Of a stretch of DNA of 64,000 nt, positions 31,482 to 40,178 are shown one piece after another (position 1 is the stretch's first letter; the number at the start of each line of letters is the position of its first letter). The notes under the pieces are model-generated. The model had not been told where the DNA came from. It saw nothing but the letters and a program-made list of their open reading frames with translations, and searched no databases. This DNA comes from JBFWUW01 sp050247075 (GTDB lineage Bacteria; Planctomycetota; Planctomycetia; Pirellulales; JBFWUW01), in contig JBFWUW010000023.1 in assembly GCA_050247075.1 (NCBI GenBank), positions 26,124 to 90,123 of the forward strand. Direction: 5' to 3'. A program made the translations under genes and the position numbers.

Positions 31482-34181
31482 CTACGGTGCAGACAGCGTC
31501 AGGTTTGCATCCAGAACCTTGTGGATGCGGCTGCCGCTTTCCGCCAGGTGGGCCCGGGTGTAAGAGTCCAGCTTGGCTGGGCCTTTCAACACTTCGTTGA
31601 TCCGGTTTTCCAGAGCGGTCAATTCGGCAAAGGCGATCGTCTGGCAATCGTCCGGCGCTCCGCTGCCGGTCATGGCCATTTGCGATAGGCGTTGCAGATA
31701 GTTGCGCTGCAGATTGCGCCGCAAGCTGCTAATGGCCGGCTTGCGGTTGGTAAACTGCACATCGGGGTTAATTGCCTCCACTTCCGCGAAGACCGACTTC
31801 GTCAGCCGCTCGAGCAATTCGGCGGTGGTGAAGGCGTCCTGGTCGGCTGGAATCTTCAACTCCGAGTCATGCAGCCGGGTGAGCGTAAGCGAGGATAAAA
31901 TCTGCGACATCATTCGTTCTTGCCAGATGGCGATCACTTCGTGGATTTTGTAATCCAGCCGCGGCACGTCATTCATGCCCCAGTGGTTCCACCGCGATGC
32001 CGCCAAATGGTTATACAGTTCCGGCGGGAAATTGAACGGTTTGTCACTAAAGACGTATTCCTCCAGCAATGCCAGGGCTTCCCGTTGTTTCTCCGCGGGA
32101 ACGACCACAAACGGCGGACGCGCACCGGGGTCTCCCTTGTGGTCGCGGTTGACGTACAAGCCGCCAATATTGCGGCTGGCCATGAACATCGACGTGCCGT
32201 AGTTGCTTAGCAGCACGCCGAAGGCCTGGCGGGCCTTTTGGTAGCCTTCGCCATCGGCCGTCACGCGATCGGCAAGGCCCGGCCACAGCTCGTTGATGAC
32301 TTGCGCCCGCCATTTGGCGTAGGCCACGGTATCGTTGCCCAGGTCAAAACGGTACGAGAGCGGGTCGGAATCAGTTCCGCGGGTATCTTCGTCCGTAGCG
32401 TAAGCCAATTCCGGCTCGGCCGAGCGCGAGGCGATCTTGCCCAGCGCCTCTGTCTCGTCGCCGCCGATCGGCTTGTAACCATACTCGATCGCCCAAATGT
32501 CATAAGGGCCGATGGTGGTGGAATAGAAATCTCCTTGCGGCTGCCCCTTGGGGGAGATGTTCACCGGGGCGTAATCCATCACCGAGGAAGTCAGGCCGAT
32601 ATTCTTGGTAATCTCTGGGTTGTTGATATCCGCCAGCGACAAAGTCGTGCTGGCCTTAAAATTGTGCCGCAGGCCCAAGGTGTGCCCCACCTCGTGCATG
32701 GTGACTTCCTTCAGGCCCTGCATGATCATCTTCTCTTCTAACGGCTTGGCTGCGCCGATGTCTCCGGCCCGGATCTGCAAGGCCGCGGCACCTAAGGCGT
32801 ACTGGTACGACATACCGTGGTTCAGCTCGCAACCGCAGTTGCAACGGTGGCCGTGGGCGTGGTGTTTCTTGGCTTCGGCATATTCCGTCAAGTCGAGCGG
32901 GCCGCCGGTGAGGCCGGCCACCCCTTGAAGATTGAAGTTTTCGTACTCGTGCTTCCAAAATTGGATGAAGTCCGAATCGAAAATGATATCGGCGTCCAGA
33001 ATCTGGCCCGTCGTGGGGTTCACGCGGCTGGGGCCCATTGCAAAACCGGCCCCCGAAGTGATCCAGCGGAACGTGTTGTAGCGAATGTCCTCGGGATCCC
33101 AGTCGGCATTGTCTTCTTGTTGAATGACCTGCACGGCATCGTAAAACCCAGCCTTTTCGAAGGCTTTATTCCACTCCAAAATGCCGTCACGGATCGGCTT
33201 GCGGTACTTGACCGGAATGGTCCGCTCCAGATAAAAGACGATCGGCTTCTCTGGCGGAGAGATCTCCGCAGCGGGGTCTTTCTTCTTTAGATCCCAGCGA
33301 TTGATATAACGCACGAAGCGGTCTTCGTTGCCCTGCTTGGAGTAATCCTTGACTACGGTCAAAAAGTACCCAACGCGGTCATCGGCCATCCGAGGCTGAT
33401 AACCGGTTTGTGGCAACAAGCTGATCGAGTAGTGCACGTTGACCGTTACACCGCGGCTGTCGGCCACGGTATCTAGCTCGGTGCTGCCGCTGGAGGCATA
33501 CGTAGCGGCAACTTCCAGCTCTACATTGTCGGTGAAGCCTTTGACCTCGTGCCATACCGACTTGCTGGGCGAAAAAGCAAACCCGCCCAGCGTGCGGCTG
33601 ATCTGCGGCAAGTCGCTCATGAAAACCGAAGTCAGATCGACCACGTATCCGCCCGCTGCGCTCATAGTCGCGATCGGCAGATTGAACAGCACGCTATCGG
33701 TATAGGCCAAGCCGACCGCTTTTTCCTCTGGGCTGCCCTTGGCGGCGGTAAACCGTACGTTCCGCCGCACGATGAAAATTTCATCGTCTTCCTTGCGGAA
33801 CTGCCACAACCAGTCGTCGCCAAAGTTCCAAGTCATGCCGCCTAGTAAAGATCCCTCGCCAATGCCGCGGGCGATCGAGATCAACACGATAAAATCGCGG
33901 TTCAATTGGCCAGGCGCAATTTCACCGTACAGCTTGCCGTCTTTGCGATACATTTTGATGAGGCCTTCGACCGTGTCGGCTTCTCCCAACAGGTCGGCGA
34001 ATGCCGGATACTTGGGCTTGGCCGCGGCAGCGGCAGCACCCGCGGCAGGAGCCGCTGCACCCGTCGTGGCCGCAACCGTGGGGTTGGGTTGGGCCGCCTC
34101 GTCAGCAGCCACGACGAACGAATTCGCCAACAAGCCCGCCATCAGTCCGCAAAACAGGGACGTGCGCAAGTTCGGCATCAT
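31482..34181 (-). CDS. Secreted zinc-dependent metalloprotease (DUF5117/DUF4953 type)
   Basis: This is an 899-residue protein with a signal peptide (LFCGLMAGLLANSFVVAADEAA). An Ala-rich linker follows, then a DUF5117-like N-terminal domain (FADLLGEADTVEGLIKMYRKDGKLY). The catalytic HExxH is in MHEVGHTLGLRHNFKAS, with His at about residue 496, and SSVMDYAPVN shows the Met-turn of a metzincin-like protease. A C-terminal DUF4953 region follows. It probably acts in the periplasm or outside on proteins. This family is frequent in planctomycetes and Bacteroidetes, and its substrates are unknown. Two adjacent ATGs (34181 and 34178) can start it. Confidence 0.9.
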   Translation of the reverse strand: MMPNLRTSLFCGLMAGLLANSFVVAADEAAQPNPTVAATTGAAAPAAGAAAAAAKPKYPAFADLLGEADTVEGLIKMYRKDGKLYGEIAPGQLNRDFIVLISIARGIGEGSLLGGMTWNFGDDWLWQFRKEDDEIFIVRRNVRFTAAKGSPEEKAVGLAYTDSVLFNLPIATMSAAGGYVVDLTSVFMSDLPQISRTLGGFAFSPSKSVWHEVKGFTDNVELEVAATYASSGSTELDTVADSRGVTVNVHYSISLLPQTGYQPRMADDRVGYFLTVVKDYSKQGNEDRFVRYINRWDLKKKDPAAEISPPEKPIVFYLERTIPVKYRKPIRDGILEWNKAFEKAGFYDAVQVIQQEDNADWDPEDIRYNTFRWITSGAGFAMGPSRVNPTTGQILDADIIFDSDFIQFWKHEYENFNLQGVAGLTGGPLDLTEYAEAKKHHAHGHRCNCGCELNHGMSYQYALGAAALQIRAGDIGAAKPLEEKMIMQGLKEVTMHEVGHTLGLRHNFKASTTLSLADINNPEITKNIGLTSSVMDYAPVNISPKGQPQGDFYSTTIGPYDIWAIEYGYKPIGGDETEALGKIASRSAEPELAYATDEDTRGTDSDPLSYRFDLGNDTVAYAKWRAQVINELWPGLADRVTADGEGYQKARQAFGVLLSNYGTSMFMASRNIGGLYVNRDHKGDPGARPPFVVVPAEKQREALALLEEYVFSDKPFNFPPELYNHLAASRWNHWGMNDVPRLDYKIHEVIAIWQERMMSQILSSLTLTRLHDSELKIPADQDAFTTAELLERLTKSVFAEVEAINPDVQFTNRKPAISSLRRNLQRNYLQRLSQMAMTGSGAPDDCQTIAFAELTALENRINEVLKGPAKLDSYTRAHLAESGSRIHKVLDANLTLSAP

Positions 34182-34479
34182 ACAATTCTCACAGTGTTAG
34201 GATGTTTCCCAGCGGCATCCCGAAGGAACCAGAAGCGACCGCCAGGGCTAGGGAATTTCATTACCACTTGTAAATATAGCCCAGCTAGCCTGCCTTGCGA
34301 AATAGTCCACCTCTACGGAATTGGCGAAATTCGCCCCGGAGCACCCGGTTCGCCAAGTATCGAAAAAAGCGGGCAGAGGACCACCGATTGGCCACAACGG
34401 CAGTGGTTGGCCGTTACGCTTAGGCAAAATGCTACCGGTTGCAGTGCTTTCTACGCTCGTAACGGTTATTAGGTTCAAT

Positions 34480-35484
34480 ATGGACATTGCCGAGATTCCC
34501 CCCGTGCTGGCTGAGTACCCGGCAGACTGCCAGCCGACGCAAGTCGAACCGCTGGAATCGGCGGGCGGATTCAGCGGTGCGCGGCTGTGGCGGCTGCAAA
34601 CCGGCCGTGGACCGCTTTGCCTGCGCCGTTGGCCTCGCGAGCATCCCACGCGTGAGCGATTGGAATTCATGCAGGCCGTTTTGTGGCACGTCTGGCAAGA
34701 AGGCTTTCGGCTGGTGCCCGTTCCGGTGGAAACCAATCGTCATCGGGGATACGTACTTCATGCCGGCCACTTCTGGGAACTGACTCCTTGGATGCCCGGC
34801 GCGGCCGATTATCTTGCTCAACCTGATCCCCGGAAACTCAAGGCCGCTCTGATGGCGTTGGCCCAGTTCCATCGAGCCAGTGCCAGTTTTCCGCTGCCCG
34901 ACCCCGGGCCGCGCGTATCCCCTGGCATCCAAGAACGCCGGCAATTGGCTGACGAACTCACAAATGGCGGCTTGGACCAAATAGCGGCGGCGGTCGCGGG
35001 CAGGCCGGTCGTGGAACTGGAGAATGCCGCCTGCCACTGGCTGGCCCTGGCGAGCCGGTCGCTGGAGTTAATCCGACCCTCGCTGGCCGCCGCGGAACGT
35101 GTGCGGGTACTCACCCAGCCTTGCCTGAGGGATATCTGGAGCGACCATGTGTTGTTCATCGGCGAACGGGTGACGGGGCTGATCGACTTTGGGGCCATGC
35201 GGGCGGAGACCGTCGCCGCCGACATCGCGAGACTGCTGGGAAGTCTCGCCCGCGACGATTTGGCTGACTGGCGGTTGGGCTTGGCCGCTTACGAAGCCGT
35301 TCGCCCCCTATCTGACAACGAGCGCCAACTAATTGCGGCTTTTGACCGCGGCAATGTCGTGCTAGCCGCCGCGAATTGGCTGCGCTGGATCTACCTGGAG
35401 CACCGCTGTTTCCCAGACTTGTTGGCGATTCGCCGGAGAATCGAGGATAGTGTACGGAGGATGGCGGCACTGAAAGTGAATTGA
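34480..35484 (+). CDS. Phosphotransferase (APH/ChoK-like), atypical active site
   Basis: This is a 334-residue kinase-like protein of the aminoglycoside phosphotransferase/homoserine kinase II group. It has an N-lobe (GARLWRLQTGRGPLCLRRWP) with the ATP Lys position replaced by Arg, a hydrophobic hinge FWELTPWMPGAAD, and the C-lobe motifs LRDIWSDHVLF and VTGLIDFGAM. In typical members the first is HGDxxxxN. Here the Asp is kept but the His is Leu and the metal-binding Asn is His, so activity may be reduced or altered. The IDF Asp is intact. ATG 34480 is chosen since the upstream stretch has no homology. The substrate is unknown. Confidence 0.75.
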   Translation: MDIAEIPPVLAEYPADCQPTQVEPLESAGGFSGARLWRLQTGRGPLCLRRWPREHPTRERLEFMQAVLWHVWQEGFRLVPVPVETNRHRGYVLHAGHFWELTPWMPGAADYLAQPDPRKLKAALMALAQFHRASASFPLPDPGPRVSPGIQERRQLADELTNGGLDQIAAAVAGRPVVELENAACHWLALASRSLELIRPSLAAAERVRVLTQPCLRDIWSDHVLFIGERVTGLIDFGAMRAETVAADIARLLGSLARDDLADWRLGLAAYEAVRPLSDNERQLIAAFDRGNVVLAAANWLRWIYLEHRCFPDLLAIRRRIEDSVRRMAALKVN

Positions 35485-35641
35485 GCCGTGGAGAAGTATG
35501 ACACGAAACTAACAGGGAAAGCGGGAGTCATGCGGTTTCGTTGCTCATGCAGCCATCCGTCAACTTGACATTGCAACCGGGCAAATCTACCGTCAGTTAC
35601 GAACCCTGAACGTGCCTCACCATTGGTCCCCGCAGGCAGTC

Positions 35642-35908
35642 ATGTCCATCTTCGTTCTACTATTGGGATTGGGTGCTGTCGTCGGCACGATGGCAGTCAT
35701 TGTGATCGTTACGATTGCCCTCTGGCCGCGGCAGGGAAAGCTGGGAATTAATCTCGCGCATGTCCATTGTCCGCGCTGCGCCGAACCCATGCCACCGGTT
35801 CGAATTCCCAAGACCGCCAGCCAAATGCTATGGGGCGGGTGGACCTGCCCGCAATGCGGCTGCAAGATGAACAAATACGGGACCGAACTGCCTTCCGGCT
35901 CCGGATAA
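35642..35908 (+). CDS. Small membrane protein with zinc ribbon
   Basis: This is an 88-residue protein: one N-terminal membrane helix (IFVLLLGLGAVVGTMAVIVIVTIALWP) and a cytoplasmic treble-clef-like zinc ribbon with Cys pairs CPRC and CPQC. No family name can be given. ATG 35642 gives the compact version; a GTG at 35612 is an alternative. It is followed 18 bases later by the open frame of the discoidin/Fn3 gene, so the two may be cotranscribed. Confidence 0.65.
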   Translation: MSIFVLLLGLGAVVGTMAVIVIVTIALWPRQGKLGINLAHVHCPRCAEPMPPVRIPKTASQMLWGGWTCPQCGCKMNKYGTELPSGSG

Positions 35909-35968
35909 TGTAGCGGCCTTGGGCCCATGAATCGAATAGCCCGGTACTCCCCAGGAGATGTCTGGACG

Positions 35969-37762
35969 ATGCAATTCCTTGCCCGTTGGCTTATCGGATT
36001 CGGCAGGCCCGAACGGCTAGTTGCTTTCTGTTGCATCGCCCTGTTGCTTGGCCCGACAGCGAATTGGGCCGCCGAGCCAACGGAGGTTGAAGCCCGTCCG
36101 CCCACGCTGTTGGGCATTGAACGGCTGACGCTAACGGGACGCGTTCAACCGCATGGTATGCCCACAACGTGGCACTTTGAGTACGGGCCGACTAAACAGT
36201 ATGGCCAGCAAACGGCGAGCGAGCCGCTCCCTCCCCGCTTGGCCGCGTACTACCACGAGACGTGGGACCAAGGTTGGAACGGCTGGCGAACTTGGGATCC
36301 ACGTCAGCGGCATTTTGCGGAGGGCGGGGCCTCGGCGGGATACATTCGCTACCAGGCCATCGACCGCGACGACCATAACCACGACGACGGCATCGGTACG
36401 GTCCACCTGGCCAAGTACATGTATCCCGGCCCAGTCACGCCCATCCCCAGTGCCTTCTTGGCGGCGGGTGATCCCGACTTCCGTGATGCCCGCGTGAAGG
36501 TTGCCGTGCGTGGTGTCGATTGGCAGCCGCACGGGACGGAACTGATGTGGTGGTCGCAAAGCCAAAGCAATATCGAGATCAATCCCGACGATGGCACGCT
36601 GCACCCCAATTATCTGCATGCCAATTGGTGCTTCACCGGTGCAAATCTGACCGGCTTGCTGCGGTCGGGCGAGTGGGAGCAGGCCGATTACCGCCTCACC
36701 AACGATCCCCATGCCTGGAGCTACTGCGGCAACAATCCTCGGCGGCAGGACTACCAATACTGGCCACTCAACAACATGCAGCGTCATTTGAACTTGGACT
36801 TCTTCCACATGGTGGTGTTTGTCGATCCAAACGACCGGCCGAAGGGCGCGATCGACTTCGACGAGTTCGAAGTGGCCTATCGCAACTACTCACTTGTCGT
36901 TCCCTTTAACGGCGGCAAATTGCTGGCCGCTCCCCCTGATTCACCGGACGATGCCGTCGTGCTTACCGACGGTTGGCGAAACGGACCAGGCCGCATGTGG
37001 AGCAGCGGCCAGAACCCCAGTGCTCCTCAAGACTTCGTTTATGAGTTTGCCCAGCCGGTGATGGTCAACAGCGTGCAGCTTCACCAGCATACCGCGTGGC
37101 CCAGCCGCGAAGTGGAAGTCCTGGTCTCCACCGATGGCAAAGACTGGCGGCCGCTGGTGAGCGGTGTGCTGCCCGAAAAACATGCCGAGGGGCCTAACTA
37201 TGCCTTTCTGCTGCAGCGAAAACTCAATGCCGCCGCCCGACAGGTCAAGGTCCGAATCTTGTCAGGATACCGCCCGGAGCATTGGGGGCTGGGAGAGATC
37301 GAAATCTTCGGCAGCGGAGCCGAAATGCAAACCGACGACGACTGGTATCACGTCAATTGCGATAGCGTTCCCTTGCAGCCGGGCGAGACCTATCACTTCC
37401 GGCTAGTGACGGAAAGCGCTGCCGGCCGTGCGACCGGCCCGGACCAGACATTTACCATGCCGTCCGATGCCCGTCCCCATGTCATCATCGGGCAAACCAG
37501 CCGAATCGGCCAAGATACCGCCAAGGTGGAAGGCCGCATCAATCCCCTCGGCCACCAGACGATGTTTCACTTTGAATACGGAACAGATGAGAGTTGCAGC
37601 CAAAAGACCGAACAGCGTTACGGTGGCCGGCAGCTTACTCCCCGCTCAGCCTTTGACACGCTGACCGGCCTGAAGCCCGACACCCTGTACTACGTTCGTC
37701 TGGCCGCCAGCAATGAAGTTGGCACGGCCACCAGCGATGTCGCGACGTTTCGCACAAAATAA
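35969..37762 (+). CDS. Secreted protein with discoidin and fibronectin-III-like domains
   Basis: This is a 597-residue protein with a signal peptide (LVAFCCIALLLGPTANWAA). An Fn3-like strand set starts at about 55 (GRVQPHGMPTTWHFEYGPT) and recurs near the end (GRINPLGHQTMFHFEYGTD then LKPDTLYYVRLAASNEVG). A central beta-rich domain of about 220 residues is unrecognised. A discoidin-like (F5/8 type C) domain lies at about 330-450 (DFVYEFAQPVMVNSVQLHQHTAWPSREVEV). Such layouts bind carbohydrate or cell-surface ligands. ATG 35969 has AGGAGA upstream and gives a shorter signal region; an in-frame ATG at 35927 is possible. Confidence 0.75.
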   Translation: MQFLARWLIGFGRPERLVAFCCIALLLGPTANWAAEPTEVEARPPTLLGIERLTLTGRVQPHGMPTTWHFEYGPTKQYGQQTASEPLPPRLAAYYHETWDQGWNGWRTWDPRQRHFAEGGASAGYIRYQAIDRDDHNHDDGIGTVHLAKYMYPGPVTPIPSAFLAAGDPDFRDARVKVAVRGVDWQPHGTELMWWSQSQSNIEINPDDGTLHPNYLHANWCFTGANLTGLLRSGEWEQADYRLTNDPHAWSYCGNNPRRQDYQYWPLNNMQRHLNLDFFHMVVFVDPNDRPKGAIDFDEFEVAYRNYSLVVPFNGGKLLAAPPDSPDDAVVLTDGWRNGPGRMWSSGQNPSAPQDFVYEFAQPVMVNSVQLHQHTAWPSREVEVLVSTDGKDWRPLVSGVLPEKHAEGPNYAFLLQRKLNAAARQVKVRILSGYRPEHWGLGEIEIFGSGAEMQTDDDWYHVNCDSVPLQPGETYHFRLVTESAAGRATGPDQTFTMPSDARPHVIIGQTSRIGQDTAKVEGRINPLGHQTMFHFEYGTDESCSQKTEQRYGGRQLTPRSAFDTLTGLKPDTLYYVRLAASNEVGTATSDVATFRTK

Positions 37763-37787
37763 CGAGTCCGCCTCCCGCGACCCGAAG

Positions 37788-38300
37788 TCACTGGCCCGTC
37801 AAATAAAGGCCGGCATAGACCGTGCCCGATACCACGGCACGTTTTGATTGTTCGGCCAGCCAGGTTCGCACTTCGGCCAACGGCACCAGATGCGTAACGA
37901 TCCGCTCGTGTTCCACCCCGCCGCCCGCGGCAACTCGGCGCAGGCCGCGGGCGGCAAAAAAACTCATCCGTTCCGAGGTCAGCCCCGCGGTCGGCACCGA
38001 TTCGCCCAGGAAATCGAACTCATCGGCCTCATAGCCGGTCTCTTCCAGTAATTCGCGGCGGGCAGCGGCCTCCAACGGTTCGGCGGCCTTGTCCGCGGAG
38101 TCGCCCGAAAGTCCAGCGGGAAACTCGATGCAGATCGACTTCACGGCCGGGCGGTATTGCTCGATAAAAATCAACCGCCCGTCGCCCAAAAACGGCACGA
38201 TTACCACCACACCGTTTATGCCGCGGCGTTCGACATATTCCCAATGGTCCTGCCGAACCAGCCGTAAGTAGCGGCCCTCGGCGATTGTCTCTTGGTCCAT
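37788..38300 (-). CDS. Nudix hydrolase
   Basis: The 170-residue protein carries a Nudix box: EPLEAAARRELLEETGY, with REx2EE and the spacing E-x7-RE intact. The preceding Gly is displaced by a short insertion (GLSGDSADKAA). The fold start IVPFLGDGRLIFIEQYRPAV resembles ADP-ribose pyrophosphatase types. It would hydrolyse a nucleoside diphosphate-linked compound in the cytoplasm. It runs convergent to the discoidin-domain gene. Confidence 0.9.
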   Translation of the reverse strand: MDQETIAEGRYLRLVRQDHWEYVERRGINGVVVIVPFLGDGRLIFIEQYRPAVKSICIEFPAGLSGDSADKAAEPLEAAARRELLEETGYEADEFDFLGESVPTAGLTSERMSFFAARGLRRVAAGGGVEHERIVTHLVPLAEVRTWLAEQSKRAVVSGTVYAGLYLTGQ

Positions 38301-38342
38301 ACTATTGCCTTCACGCGAAAAAATACTTGAGTCCTCAGGCTG

Positions 38343-38960
38343 TTACGCGCCTTCTTCATGGATAGGTTGCCCTCGCCCAACGAACGGCAGCACCATCAGG
38401 CTTCCTAGAAACTGCAAGGCCATGTCTTTCTGAGCATCCCAAAGGTCGCCTTGCTGGCCGTTGTACGCTTCGGCCTGTTGCGGCGACATGAAGACTGCTA
38501 GCAGCCATTCCGCCACTTCGTACAGGCTGCCGGCGGCCAGTACCCAACATAGGGCGAACAACGCGGCCCAAACTCGCCGCAACCCACCCCAGCGGACGGC
38601 CGACTCCGCCGCCGGAAAACTCCACAACAGGCCAAAGCTGAAATGGACCAGCCGGTCGTAGTTGTTGCGGGTCCAACCGTCCTGTTGCCCTAGGCGGCCC
38701 CCCGTCAGCCATGACAGCCAGTCGTGGTACGGAACAAGCGAATAGATGTAGCGGGCACCGACAATATGTAGCAGCCAAAAGGCGATCAGACAGGCGAACG
38801 AGGCATTGCTCAACCACTTCCGCCGGATCGCCACCCCCATCAGCAGCAATGCCACTACTGTGGGGGCGTGTTGCAACGACTGCTCAAAAGGGTAGAGCGG
38901 CCGAATCATCGACAGGGCCAACAGCAGCCACGACGCCAGCCACAGTGACCATTGCATCAT
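38343..38960 (-). CDS. DUF2238/YjdF-family inner membrane protein
   Basis: This is a 205-residue protein with about six transmembrane helices. The family-specific motif NNYDRLVHFSFGLL and the later SLYEVAEWLL and YNGQQGDLWDAQKDMALQFLG segments match DUF2238 (YjdF). It has conserved acidic and His residues in the membrane and its function is not established. The start is ATG 38960; a second ATG follows directly. GGAGAAAGT precedes it. Confidence 0.88.
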   Translation of the reverse strand: MMQWSLWLASWLLLALSMIRPLYPFEQSLQHAPTVVALLLMGVAIRRKWLSNASFACLIAFWLLHIVGARYIYSLVPYHDWLSWLTGGRLGQQDGWTRNNYDRLVHFSFGLLWSFPAAESAVRWGGLRRVWAALFALCWVLAAGSLYEVAEWLLAVFMSPQQAEAYNGQQGDLWDAQKDMALQFLGSLMVLPFVGRGQPIHEEGA

Positions 38961-39235
38961 GTGGCTACTTTCTCCTAGTGGCAAAGCGATCCTGCGGGTG
39001 ACGTACCGTGCGAACAATTCTATCTTGGCCGCCGCGTGCTACAAATCCGCTATAAGATTGGCGGACCAGGTCAGGCACAGGCAGCCAGACGAGTCCTCGA
39101 TTCGCAAGCAACCCAGAAACGGCCATGGGTTCACTTGAGTGAAGTAAACCGCCAAGCCCCGCCCGCTACGATTGGTTCGCGGGGCGCGTTATGCTGTAGC
39201 CATCAGTGCCAGACAAACCGCTGCCGGGGATTTTT

Positions 39236-39574
39236 ATGACTGACTATGTTCAGGTGGTAACGACGTTGAGCAACCAGGATGATGCCGAGCGGATTGCCCG
39301 TTCGCTGGTGGAGCAGCGCCTGGCGGCCTGCGTGCAGATCGAAGGGCCAATCCGCAGCATCTACTGGTGGCAAGATAAGATGGAGTCAGCCGTGGAGTGG
39401 CGGCTGGTGGCCAAGACCCGCCGCGACCTCTACCGCGATCTCGAGCAATCGCTGGCCACCGTCCATCCCTTCGATGTGCCAGAAATTGTGGCGGTACCCA
39501 TTTTGGCGGGCCATCCGGGCTACTTGGAATGGCTGGAGAAGGAACTCCCCGGCCGGCGTCCGCAAGGGACGTAA
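39236..39574 (+). CDS. cutA: Divalent-cation tolerance protein CutA
   Basis: The 112-residue protein has the CutA1 ferredoxin-like fold: VQVVTTLSNQDDAERIARSLVEQRLAACVQI, then SIYWWQDKMESAVEWRLVAKTRRDLY and HPFDVPEIVAVPI. The conserved Cys in AACVQI, the WWQ motif and the HPYD/HPFD motif are all present. It forms a trimer in the cytoplasm and is linked to copper and divalent-metal tolerance. ATG 39236 is preceded by GGGGA 5 bases upstream. A hypothetical gene follows 7 bases later. Confidence 0.95.
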   Translation: MTDYVQVVTTLSNQDDAERIARSLVEQRLAACVQIEGPIRSIYWWQDKMESAVEWRLVAKTRRDLYRDLEQSLATVHPFDVPEIVAVPILAGHPGYLEWLEKELPGRRPQGT

Positions 39575-39580
39575 GGCCCG

Positions 39581-40015
39581 ATGTACCATTTTCACGCCAT
39601 GATCCATGCGCGGCCTGCCAAGGTGGCCGGCGGTGGCCCCGTTTCAGTCGCTGGTCTGGAAGTGCCGACCGTGATGCGTCCGACGGCGGACGCTGGCCAG
39701 TCCTTCGATGTTAGTTTTGAAGAGACGGGCGATACCCTCAACCGCTTGCCGCGGATGTTCTTTGAGCCCGATGGTTCCTTTGTGTGGGTGGGAGAGGGGC
39801 CGCCCGCCTGGCAAATGGATGGGCTGCTGTACGACCGGGACGGCCGCCTGTTGTATGCGGAGATCAAAGGTTGCTGTCCGCCGGCCCAGTTCGATCAGTT
39901 TCTGGCGGCACTAGGCTGGCCTGGTACGCCGCTGCTCTTTCAACTGGCGCAGGCGGCCCTGTTCTTGGAAGAGGCCGAGTTCCGCCTGATCGCGGCACGC
40001 CAACCGTCGGCATAA
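39581..40015 (+). CDS. Conserved hypothetical protein downstream of cutA
   Basis: This is a 144-residue soluble protein with no signal peptide. It has an HxxH-like start (MYHFHAMIHARPAKV) and the segments FEPDGSFVWVGEG and LLYDRDGRLLYAEIKGCCPP. It begins 7 bases after cutA, so it is translated from the same message. No family is recognised. The WQMDGLLYDRDG pattern resembles planctomycete-specific hypothetical proteins. Confidence 0.65.
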   Translation: MYHFHAMIHARPAKVAGGGPVSVAGLEVPTVMRPTADAGQSFDVSFEETGDTLNRLPRMFFEPDGSFVWVGEGPPAWQMDGLLYDRDGRLLYAEIKGCCPPAQFDQFLAALGWPGTPLLFQLAQAALFLEEAEFRLIAARQPSA

Positions 40016-40117
40016 GGCCGCACGGCAAGTACAATGGCAGGCATACGCCGCCAAGCCGGTTGAGTTATGCTGGAGTATGGCGATTATTGGGCCGAAGGAT
40101 GCGTGTGGTGCGGGGTT

Positions 40118-40140
40118 GTCGGCGATGGAATCGCCTCCTA
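40118..40140 (-). repeat. Inverted copy of the TGTAGGAGGCGATTCC repeat
   Basis: GGCGATGGAATCGCCTCC with flanks is the reverse complement of the 3458-3481 repeat. It lies between the hypothetical gene and the PSD1-type gene, and its spacer could affect the start choice of the latter. Confidence 0.7.
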
Positions 40141-40178
40141 CAGGTTGCCGCCGGCACTTTTCATTGGGTTTTTCAGAC

